Below, one piece after another: positions 16,934 to 24,651 of a stretch of DNA of 36,293 nucleotides. Source of the stretch: Ilumatobacteraceae bacterium (lineage in GTDB: Bacteria > Actinomycetota > Acidimicrobiia > Acidimicrobiales > Ilumatobacteraceae); NCBI GenBank assembly GCA_025358075.1, contig JANYKU010000091.1, forward strand, positions 1-36,293, given 5' to 3'. Every line of letters begins with the position of its first letter. The stretch's first letter is position 1. A program made the translations under genes and the position numbers. The notes under the pieces are model-generated. The model did no database searches and had not been told where the DNA came from. It saw only the letters and a list, made by a program, of their open reading frames with translations.

Positions 16934-19444
16934 CTACCTGGTGGCGATGGCACTGAGGATGTCGGTGCGGGCAGCGCGTCGGGCGGGCATCAGTGCGGCG
17001 CCGACGCCGGCGATTGCGGCGATCGAAGCGACGGTGACGAGCGACCCGACGGGTATGACGAGTCGATCGATGCCCTGAGTGGCGATGGCGTGGACCATGG
17101 CCCAGCCGAGGAACGCTCCGACGGCAAGACCGAGGAAGGTACCGAACAGGGCGATGATGGCTGATTCCCAGCGGACCGATGAGCGCACCTGGACGCGGCT
17201 CATGCCGACCGCGCGGAGCAGGCCGAGTTCACGCTTGCGTTCATGGATCGACAACGCCAACGTGTTGGCGATGCCGAGCAGTGCAATGATCACGGCCAAG
17301 CCCAGCAAGGCGTACATCAGCTTGAGGATGATGTCGATGTTGCCGTTCTGTTGGGTGATGAACGCTTCGGTGGTCAGCACTTTGGCGGTCGGGTAGGTGG
17401 CGGCGGCAATGCCGACGACCTCGAGGTTGTCGGCATTGACGTAGATCCGTGAGTCAATGGTCACGGGCAACCTCGCTTCGAACGCACTGAGGTCGACGAA
17501 CTGATTGCCGAAGAACGCGGCCCGGTGGTCGTAGGTGGCGCGGACCGTGAACGTGGCTGTCCCGGTGGGGAAGGTGATCGTTCGGGTGTCACCAAGTTTG
17601 ACCGCGTTGGGTCCGGTTTCGGCCTTGACGGCGATGCCGTCGGCCCCGAGGTGGCTGAGGTCGCCTTGGATGTGTCCGAGATCGAACATCGTGGCGATGG
17701 TGGTGGTGTCGTACGCACTCAGAACGTCAGGCTGGCCGTTGATCTCGACCGCGGTCGTGCGTTGTTCGGCGATGGTGCGCACGCCGGGCTTGGCCTCGAG
17801 GCTGGCGGCGAGCTCGGGGCTGAAGCCGCTGTTGCTGTCGATGGCACCCGAGTCGACGATGGCCGTGCCGCGGAAGTCGTGACGGAACGCTCCGGCACCG
17901 GAGGATTTGATCGATGCGGCAAAGATCGTGATGAAGCTGACGAGGGTGACGCCGATCATCAGCGACGCCGCCGTTCCCGCGGTGCGCTTCGGGTTGCGCA
18001 TCGCGTTCTGGCGAGCGATCACGCCGGCGGTGCCACCCAGTCTCGCGATCGGGGCGCCGAGCACCGCGGCGACCGGGCGAGCGAGCACCGGTCCGAGCAC
18101 CGAGACGGCGAGGAACAGCGCGACTGCGCCGACTCCGACGATCTTGGCACTTGTAGCGTTGAGTCCGACGAGCAGGGTCGTCACGGCGAGGGCGGTTGCT
18201 GCTGCACCGGTCACGATCCTTCGCCTCGACACAGCGGACCGATCCTGGGCGACGTCGCGCAAGGCGGCGATCGGCGGGACCTTCGACGCTCGCCGCGCCG
18301 GCATCACAGCCGACACAACCGTGATGACAAGACCGACCACGATCGAGACCGTCACCGTCGCGGTGGTGATGACCGATGTGCCGAGCGGAATGTCGACACC
18401 GAGAGCGCTCAGCAGCGATCGGATCCCCTTGGCCACACCGATGCCGGCGACCAGGCCAACGGCTGACGCAACCAGCCCGGTCACCGCGGCTTCGGCAAGC
18501 ACGGCCATGCGAACCTGGCGCCCACTCGCACCGACTGCGCGGAGCAACGCCATTTCCTTGGTCCGTTGCGACACGATGATCGAGAACGTGTTGTTGATGA
18601 TGAACGCACCGACGAACAGCGCGATCAGAGCGAACATCGTGAGGAACGTTCCGAACTGGCTGATGGCCTTGCCGATCTGGTCCTGGTGCTCCTTGGTGAG
18701 CTGAGCCCCCGAGATGATCTCGTTCGAGGTGCCCACGACGGGAGCGAGCCGCGCCACGAGCGTGTCGGGCGAGACACCGTGGCGGGCGGTGACGGCGATC
18801 GCATCGACCTGGCCTGCTTCGTTGAGCACCGCCTCTGCCGTGACGTCGTCGAACAGTACGACCGACAGTGCGCCCGGAGTGTCGAGCGTGCCGAACCGGG
18901 CAATCCTGACGATGGTCGCCGGGCGTGGTTGATGCGTCGACAGCACCGTCGTGCGGTCACCGACACGGAGGTGGGCGACGTCGGCGGAATGCTTGTCGAT
19001 CACGATCTCGTCGGCACCCGCAGGGGCCCGTCCGGAGCTGATCGTGAACGGGTTGAGTTGCGGGACGGTCACCCAGTTCATGCCGACCAGACCCGTGTTG
19101 GCGATTCCGACGGCCTTGCCGGCCTTGTCGAGGATCTGGGCGTAGCCCGACACCACGACGCTCGCCTTGTCGACACCGTCGACGTTGCGCACGGTGTGCA
19201 ACAGGGTTGCGTCGACCGGGCGGCCGCTCTGGCCATACCCGAGGGTCAGTGGGCTGGTGCCGCGGATGTAGGCGTCGGTGCCGGCGTCGGCCTTGGTGAG
19301 GGCGTTGTCGAGGGTTCCTTTGATGGTGTCGGTCAGGATGAGAGTTCCGGCGAGGAACGCGACGCCGAGGATGACGGCGAAGGCCGTGGCGAGGAGCCGC
19401 AGCTTGTTGGCGGCGAGTTGCTTGATGGTGAGTTTGGTGATCAT
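16934..19444 (-). CDS. ABC transporter permease, FtsX/MacB type (two FtsX domains)
   Basis: An 836-residue membrane protein. It opens with a cytoplasmic helix and first membrane segment (MITKLTIKQLAANKLRLLATA then VILGVAFLAGTLI), a large extracytoplasmic MacB-like domain, then an FtsX core with NNTFSIIVSQRTKEMALLRAVGAS. A second half repeats the layout and ends with NTLALSIHERKRELGLLRAVGMSRVQVR and three helices. Both conserved LLRAVG coupling stretches contact the ATPase. It starts 6 bases after the ATPase gene, forming an operon. MacB-type transporters use mechanical force to export peptides, lipids or antibiotics rather than moving substrate through the membrane; substrate here is unknown. 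Confidence 0.93.
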   Translation of the reverse strand: MITKLTIKQLAANKLRLLATAFAVILGVAFLAGTLILTDTIKGTLDNALTKADAGTDAYIRGTSPLTLGYGQSGRPVDATLLHTVRNVDGVDKASVVVSGYAQILDKAGKAVGIANTGLVGMNWVTVPQLNPFTISSGRAPAGADEIVIDKHSADVAHLRVGDRTTVLSTHQPRPATIVRIARFGTLDTPGALSVVLFDDVTAEAVLNEAGQVDAIAVTARHGVSPDTLVARLAPVVGTSNEIISGAQLTKEHQDQIGKAISQFGTFLTMFALIALFVGAFIINNTFSIIVSQRTKEMALLRAVGASGRQVRMAVLAEAAVTGLVASAVGLVAGIGVAKGIRSLLSALGVDIPLGTSVITTATVTVSIVVGLVITVVSAVMPARRASKVPPIAALRDVAQDRSAVSRRRIVTGAAATALAVTTLLVGLNATSAKIVGVGAVALFLAVSVLGPVLARPVAAVLGAPIARLGGTAGVIARQNAMRNPKRTAGTAASLMIGVTLVSFITIFAASIKSSGAGAFRHDFRGTAIVDSGAIDSNSGFSPELAASLEAKPGVRTIAEQRTTAVEINGQPDVLSAYDTTTIATMFDLGHIQGDLSHLGADGIAVKAETGPNAVKLGDTRTITFPTGTATFTVRATYDHRAAFFGNQFVDLSAFEARLPVTIDSRIYVNADNLEVVGIAAATYPTAKVLTTEAFITQQNGNIDIILKLMYALLGLAVIIALLGIANTLALSIHERKRELGLLRAVGMSRVQVRSSVRWESAIIALFGTFLGLAVGAFLGWAMVHAIATQGIDRLVIPVGSLVTVASIAAIAGVGAALMPARRAARTDILSAIATR

Positions 19445-19450
19445 GGCGAT

Positions 19451-20224
19451 TCAGCTCCCGAAGTTCTTCATGCGGTCGAGGACGGTGATTGCGGTCGGGT
19501 CGGCGAGGTCGTCGACGATGTGTCCGTCGGCGAGGAACACGGCCCGGTCGGCGTAAGCGGCCGCGTTCGGGTCGTGGGTGACCATGACGACGGTCTGGTC
19601 GAGCTCCCGCACGGCGTTGCGCAGGAAGGTGAGGATCTCGGCTCCGGCGCGGGAGTCGAGGTTGCCCGTGGGCTCATCGGCGAAGATGATCTCGGGGCGA
19701 GCGGCAAGAGCGCGGGCGACTGCAACGCGCTGCTGCTGGCCACCGGACAGCTCCGAGGGCCGGTGCGTCAAGCGGCTGCGCAGCCCGACGGTGTCGACAA
19801 CGTGGTCGAGCCAGGCCTGATCGGGCTTGCGGCGGGCGAGCGACATCGGCAGGGTGATGTTCTCGAGGGCGTTGAGGGTGGGGATGAGGTTGAACGACTG
19901 GAACACGAACCCGATGCGATCCCTCCGCAGCAGGGTGAGCTCCTTCTCTCGCAAGGTTGCAAGGTCGACGTCGCCGATTCGGATCGAACCCGACGTCAAC
20001 GTGTCGAGCCCGGCGAGGCAATGGAGCAGGGTGGACTTCCCGGAGCCGGACGGCCCCATCATCGCCGTGAACCGCCCGGCCTCGAAGCCGACGCTCACGC
20101 CGTCGAGGGCGTGCACGACAGCATCGCGTGCTCCGTAGGTCTTGGTTGCCTCGACGGCGCAGGCAACCACGCGGCGCCGCGTCGGCGGCGGTGTTGGTGT
20201 GGTCAGGATCTCAGTGGTGGTCAT
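19451..20224 (-). CDS. ABC transporter ATP-binding protein (MacB/LolD type)
   Basis: A 257-residue ATPase partner of the FtsX-type permease. All motifs are visible: Walker A GPSGSGKST, Q-loop FVFQSFNLIP, signature LSGGQQQR, Walker B IIFADEPTGNLDS, and H-loop VTHD. The wording (IPTLNALENITLPM) is that of the LolD/MacB/FtsE group. ATG 20224 (MTTTEILTTP) is preferred over an upstream start at 20260. It is divergent from the sensor kinase gene; such an ABC/two-component neighbourhood usually means that the two-component system controls the exporter. Confidence 0.93.
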   Translation of the reverse strand: MTTTEILTTPTPPPTRRRVVACAVEATKTYGARDAVVHALDGVSVGFEAGRFTAMMGPSGSGKSTLLHCLAGLDTLTSGSIRIGDVDLATLREKELTLLRRDRIGFVFQSFNLIPTLNALENITLPMSLARRKPDQAWLDHVVDTVGLRSRLTHRPSELSGGQQQRVAVARALAARPEIIFADEPTGNLDSRAGAEILTFLRNAVRELDQTVVMVTHDPNAAAYADRAVFLADGHIVDDLADPTAITVLDRMKNFGS

Positions 20225-20388
20225 GCCAACCACCATGAGCCCTGACCTCCATCCGCGCATCGGGCCGGGGCCGGTCGTTTGCCCGCGAGAGGATGAAACA
20301 AACTGCGTTGCGTGTCGCCCTACAGGTGCACGCGCAACTCATCCTGCGGGCCGATGCGCGCAGCGACCCGGCGAGTTACGGTGACGTG
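20225..20388. promoter_or_regulatory. Divergent control region, ABC exporter / two-component system
   Basis: This 164-base gap separates the two head-to-head operons and must hold both promoters. I see no clear consensus boxes and no obvious operator repeat. Confidence 0.35.
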
Positions 20389-22449
20389 ATGAAACCCCTC
20401 CACGTTCTGGGGCGCGACGTTAGCGCTCACGTGTGGGATTACGTCGTGGCCGTTGCGATGGTCGCCACCGCGATCGTCGCGCTCGTCACTCGGATCGATG
20501 TGCAGGACGCCGATGCGCACCTCTTCCATCCGGACACGTGGTGGAGCTGGGCAGTCACCATCGCGGTCTGCGCCATCCTGGTCGGGCGCCGCCGGTGGCC
20601 GTTGCCAACGTTCGCGATCGGCCTCGTGCTGACGATGTCGCTCGAGTTCACCAGGCATCGAGACAGCGTCGCGTTCTTCGCATTGCTGACCGCCTTCTAC
20701 GCCGTCGCGGCACACCTACCGCTCCGCTCGGCCGTGCGTGGCATCGCCATGTTGGCTGCTGTGTACGCCGTGTTGGGTGTCGGCGGCACGACGATCATCA
20801 GGGCGGCGCCCATCACCGGACCCATCTTCTTCATCACGGCGTTCGCGCTCGGCCGCATGCTTCAACTCGGCCGCGCTCGGCAGGTACGCGAGGTCGAAGC
20901 GGCAATCCAACGGTCCGCCGCGGCCGTCGAGACCGCCGACTTGCAGGCCGCCGACGAACGCTTGCGGATGGCCCAGGAGCTTCACGATGTGGTCGCCCAT
21001 TCGTTGAGCGTCATCGCCGTACAGGCAGGCATCGGTGTCCACCTCATCGACCGCCAACCAGCCGAAGCAGCGCACGCACTCGACGCGATCCGGTCCACCA
21101 GCACCACTGCGGTAGGCGAGCTCAGTCGCCTTGTCGAGATTCTGCGAGCCGGCGGCTCGACCGACGGCGCACCCGCGCCGGCGCTCGACGACGTGACCGT
21201 GATCATCGAGCAGATCCGCAGTGCCGGTGTGCCGATCACGTACACCGTCACGGGCGACCTCGACACGGTGCCGGCCGGGGTTTCCCTGGCGGCGTATCGA
21301 ATCGTGCAGGAGGCCTTGACCAACGTGGTTCGCCACGCGGGTCGCGCTCAGGCGACCGTGACCGTTCACGTGGCCGACGACCACGTGGATCTGTGCGTTG
21401 ACGATGACGGACGTGGCGCCACCACGACGCTCGACACCGGGACCGGCAACGGCGGCCACGGGCTCATCGGGATGAGCGAACGTGCGCAGATGTACGGAGG
21501 TGAGGTCCGATCGGGCCCGCGACCGGGCGGCGGGTTCAGAGTGCGGGCAACACTGCGCTACTTCGCGTCCGCGATGGCGAACGAAGCGTCCACAAACCCG
21601 CCCACTGGCTCGACCGGCGGGCACGGCGCGGCGCCGGGTCGGCGGCGACCTGCCCCGTGGATGTGGGACCTCGTGCTGGCGGGCCTCATGGCCGTGGTGG
21701 CGGCGGTCGAACTCATCGCATCTGGCCCGACCCGCCTCGAGCCGCACTACGGACCGGCACACGTCTGGCCGTGGTTGCTCCGAATCGGGTGCTGCCTGGC
21801 ACTCGTCGTTCGACGTCGGCATCCGACCCTGTCGCTCGCCGCGATCATGATCTTGAGCAGTTCTCTGAAGATCGGTGGCCATCAGTACGGCGTGATGTTG
21901 TTCGCGCTCTTGATCGGCCTGTATGCGGTTGCGAGCTACACGACCACGCGACAGCTCGTCTGCGCAGTGGTCGCGAGCTACGCGGACATGGCGATCATCG
22001 CCCATTCGAAGCCGTCGGAAGTGACCGCGGCCGGCGCCATTTGGGTGTGCATCTTCGTCACCGCGACGGCGATCGCCGGGTACGTCTCACGACGTGATCG
22101 CGAACGCCGCACCACCGATCTGGCCGAACGCGAGAACGCCGTCGATGCCCAGTCGCGGCACGCCCTGCTGGTCATCACCAACGAACGGCTTCGCATCGCT
22201 GACGAGCTCAGCACCATCATCACGCGCTCGATCCACACCATCGCCCTCGAGGCCAACGCAGGATCGCAGATGGTCGACATCGACCCCATCGCCGCCCGCA
22301 AGACCCTCGAGGTGATCTCGGCGATCAGTCGAGACGCGCTGAACGACCTGCGACGTCTGCTCAAGCGCATACGCACCGAGAGCGAACCTGCCATGTACGC
22401 CCCAATTGCATCGACAGCCGACGCCGTCTCCGCCGGTGATGGGCGATGA
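20389..22449 (+). CDS. Sensor histidine kinase with a second degenerate kinase half
   Basis: A 686-residue fusion. The first half is a normal NarL-partner kinase: several membrane helices, a HisKA_3 dimerisation helix with H199 (ERLRMAQELHDVVAHSLS), and a HATPase domain (IVQEALTNVVRHA, DDDGRGA, GHGLIGMSERA). The second half (from about residue 405) starts again with membrane helices and a helix NERLRIADELSTIITRSIH, matching the same motif but with Ser608 in place of the phospho-accepting His; no ATPase domain follows. The second half is thus a pseudo-kinase or second sensor. ATG 20389 is preferred to 20293. Its stop overlaps the response regulator start (ATGA). Confidence 0.88.
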   Translation: MKPLHVLGRDVSAHVWDYVVAVAMVATAIVALVTRIDVQDADAHLFHPDTWWSWAVTIAVCAILVGRRRWPLPTFAIGLVLTMSLEFTRHRDSVAFFALLTAFYAVAAHLPLRSAVRGIAMLAAVYAVLGVGGTTIIRAAPITGPIFFITAFALGRMLQLGRARQVREVEAAIQRSAAAVETADLQAADERLRMAQELHDVVAHSLSVIAVQAGIGVHLIDRQPAEAAHALDAIRSTSTTAVGELSRLVEILRAGGSTDGAPAPALDDVTVIIEQIRSAGVPITYTVTGDLDTVPAGVSLAAYRIVQEALTNVVRHAGRAQATVTVHVADDHVDLCVDDDGRGATTTLDTGTGNGGHGLIGMSERAQMYGGEVRSGPRPGGGFRVRATLRYFASAMANEASTNPPTGSTGGHGAAPGRRRPAPWMWDLVLAGLMAVVAAVELIASGPTRLEPHYGPAHVWPWLLRIGCCLALVVRRRHPTLSLAAIMILSSSLKIGGHQYGVMLFALLIGLYAVASYTTTRQLVCAVVASYADMAIIAHSKPSEVTAAGAIWVCIFVTATAIAGYVSRRDRERRTTDLAERENAVDAQSRHALLVITNERLRIADELSTIITRSIHTIALEANAGSQMVDIDPIAARKTLEVISAISRDALNDLRRLLKRIRTESEPAMYAPIASTADAVSAGDGR

Positions 22450-23117
22450 GTTCGCCAATCCGAGTCGTTGTCGCCGACGATCAAGCACTCGTCCGCAGCG
22501 GGTTCCTCGCGCTCCTCCGCTCGGAAACCGGCATCGAAGTGGTCGGCGAAGCCGCCAACGGCTATGAAGCCGTCAAGATCGCCAAGGCCGAACGACCTGA
22601 CGTGATCCTCATGGACATCCGCATGCCCGAGATGGACGGGCTGGAAGCAACCCGGATCATCACGGCCGACCCGGCTCTGGAATCGGTGCGCATACTCGTC
22701 CTCACCACCTTCGACCTCGACGCCTACGTCCACGAAGCGCTTCGAGCGGGCGCCTCCGGGTTCCTTCTCAAAGACACCCTTCCCGATGAACTTCTTGCCG
22801 CACTACGCGTCGTCGCGGCTGGCGACGCGCTGCTCGCACCGAGCATCACCCGACGACTCATCGAAGACTTCGTTCGACGACCAATCGCTCCGCTCGCCGA
22901 CCACCGGCTCGACCAACTCACGGGACGCGAACGCGAGGTGCTCGTCAGCGTGGCCAAAGGGCTGTCCAACGCCGAGCTCGCCGAAGCACTGTTCATGAGT
23001 CCCGCCACCGCGAAGACTCACGTCAGCCACCTGCTCACCAAGTTCGCCGCCCGAGACCGAGCCCAACTCGTCGTCGTCGCCTACGAAACCGGACTGATCA
23101 CACCCGGCCAACTTTGA
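22446..23117 (+). CDS. NarL/LuxR-family response regulator
   Basis: A 223-residue two-component regulator. The receiver domain has the acidic start VVVADDQALV, the phosphorylation site D57 (VILMDIRMPEMDGLEATR), the switch Thr in LTTFD and the conserved Lys in FLLKDT. The C-terminal LuxR helix-turn-helix is LTGREREVLVSVAKGLSNAE followed by MSPATAKTHVSHLLTKF. It overlaps the kinase gene by 4 bases, fixing the pair. By position it likely regulates the divergent MacB-type exporter. Confidence 0.95.
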   Translation: MSSPIRVVVADDQALVRSGFLALLRSETGIEVVGEAANGYEAVKIAKAERPDVILMDIRMPEMDGLEATRIITADPALESVRILVLTTFDLDAYVHEALRAGASGFLLKDTLPDELLAALRVVAAGDALLAPSITRRLIEDFVRRPIAPLADHRLDQLTGREREVLVSVAKGLSNAELAEALFMSPATAKTHVSHLLTKFAARDRAQLVVVAYETGLITPGQL

Positions 23118-23298
23118 CCGACCGCTGATAGGTTCCAGGCAGCGCCGTGCTGCGCCTCGGGACCGCTGTCCCCGTCAGATCCATCGATCGACCAAGGGGC
23201 TGCTGCATGCACATCAAACAAACGCACGTGCGAGAAGACCGTTCCGATTCCGCGCGGCTGTCGGCCGTGGCCGCTTGCGACCAGCCGGTGGTGGTGTG

Positions 23299-23898
23299 AT
23301 GGCCGTCTGCGACTGGTGCCACGGCGAAATGGCGACGGCGGCTTCGTGCAGTGTCGACGCCCTCCACCGCAACGGACGCCGCTTTGACATGATTCCGTTC
23401 GTTGACGAATCCAACCGGCGAGCGAGCGGTGTGCGATGCGGGGACTGCGGCGTTCTGCGTGGTGGCTGGCACCACCCTGGCTGCGACTTGCAGGACTGCC
23501 CGGCGTGCGGTGGCCAGTTGCTGTCGTGTGGCTGTCGGTTCGACGAGGACGGCGCCGACGTGGGCCTTTCGCTCGCCGAGCCGCTGGGAGTCGACGGCAA
23601 TGGACTGCTCACCGAGCGGACGTGGATCGGTGACACGGAAGTCATCATCCATCGCGACGACGTCCCGGAGACCGACATCACCACGGTTCACGGCTTCCGG
23701 TGCACGACCGCGTTGCGCACCGTCATCGACCTGGCACCCGAGGTCGCGGCTCTGCATCTGGAGATGATGGTGCGGGATTGCCTCGAACGCAGGTTGTTCA
23801 CGGTCGAGCAGGCGTGGCGACGGGTGGCCGAACCCGACATGGTCGACCGGCGAGGCGCCCAGCTGCTTCGTCGAGTGCTACCACCTTCGGCGGCATGA
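23299..23898 (+). CDS. Zinc-ribbon protein with AbiEi-like C-terminal region
   Basis: A 199-residue protein not assigned to a known family with confidence. The N-terminal half is Cys/His-rich and looks like several zinc-binding ribbons: CDWC near the start, CGDCG, WHHPGCDLQDCPACGG and CGCRFDEDG. The C-terminal half (TTVHGFRCTTALRTVIDLAP ... VRDCLERRLFTVEQ ... RRGAQLLRRVL) resembles the C-terminal part of actinobacterial AbiEi/DUF559-associated proteins, but no nuclease core follows. ATG 23299 is the first sensible start. It stands alone between the response regulator and the HAD gene. DNA or RNA binding is a guess from the zinc knuckles. Confidence 0.65.
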   Translation: MAVCDWCHGEMATAASCSVDALHRNGRRFDMIPFVDESNRRASGVRCGDCGVLRGGWHHPGCDLQDCPACGGQLLSCGCRFDEDGADVGLSLAEPLGVDGNGLLTERTWIGDTEVIIHRDDVPETDITTVHGFRCTTALRTVIDLAPEVAALHLEMMVRDCLERRLFTVEQAWRRVAEPDMVDRRGAQLLRRVLPPSAA

Positions 23899-23943
23899 CA
23901 ACGTGCGCTGTGGCGCCCGCGTTCTGACGCTTACGATGCGCCG

Positions 23944-24651
23944 GTGAGCGCTGGTGGGATTGTCGATTGGGTGTCGTTCGGGGCGGTGCTGTTCGATCTC
24001 GACGGGGTGGTCACGCCCACTGCCGAGATCCACGAGCGGGCCTGGGCGGAGCTGTTCGCCCGATGGGGTTTCGACGGCAGCGACTATCTGACCTACGTCG
24101 ACGGCCGGCCGCGCTACGAGGGGGTGCGCACGTTTCTGACCTCGCGCGGCGTGGAGCTGCCGTGGGGGGATCCTTCTGATCCGCCGGGTGACGACACGAT
24201 CTGTGCGCTGGGGAACCGCAAGGACGAGACGTTCAATGCCGTGCTGGCCCGCGAGGGGATCAAGCCCTACCCCGGAACGATGAGGGTGATGGACGTGCTC
24301 GACCGTGCCGGTGTTCCGAGCGCGATCGTGTCGTCGTCGAAGAATGCCGGCCCGGTGCTGCGGGCGGCGGGTATCACCGATCGCTTCGTCGCCGTCGTCG
24401 ACGGTGTCGTCGCTGTCGAGCAGCATCTCGCGGGAAAGCCCGACGCGGCGATGTTCGTCTATGCCGCCGAGTGCCTCGGCGTCACAGCGGCTCGGGCGGT
24501 CGTCGTCGAGGACGCCACCTCGGGCGTGGCCGCCGGGCGTGCTGGCGACTTCGCGTTGGTGCTCGGTGTTGATCGGGGCGGCAACCGCGAAGCACTGGTC
24601 GCGGCGGGGGCCGACATGGTCGTCGACGACCTCGACGAGACGCTGCCATGA
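23944..24651 (+). CDS. Beta-phosphoglucomutase-like HAD hydrolase
   Basis: A 235-residue HAD subfamily IA enzyme. The nucleophile motif is FDLDGVVTPT (DxD), motif II Ser in IVSSSKNA, motif III Lys in AGKPDAAMF and motif IV the acidic pair in VVVEDATSGVAAGRAG. The helical cap lies between residues ~30 and 110. It begins with GTG and its stop overlaps the ATG of the GH65 gene. That pairing is the standard signature of beta-phosphoglucomutase: it converts beta-glucose 1-phosphate released by the phosphorylase to glucose 6-phosphate. Confidence 0.9.
   Translation: MSAGGIVDWVSFGAVLFDLDGVVTPTAEIHERAWAELFARWGFDGSDYLTYVDGRPRYEGVRTFLTSRGVELPWGDPSDPPGDDTICALGNRKDETFNAVLAREGIKPYPGTMRVMDVLDRAGVPSAIVSSSKNAGPVLRAAGITDRFVAVVDGVVAVEQHLAGKPDAAMFVYAAECLGVTAARAVVVEDATSGVAAGRAGDFALVLGVDRGGNREALVAAGADMVVDDLDETLP

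Noticed and set aside
17525-20245. Long plus-strand frames opposite the ABC exporter
   Set aside because: The minus strand encodes complete ATPase and FtsX motifs; plus frames are antisense shadows.
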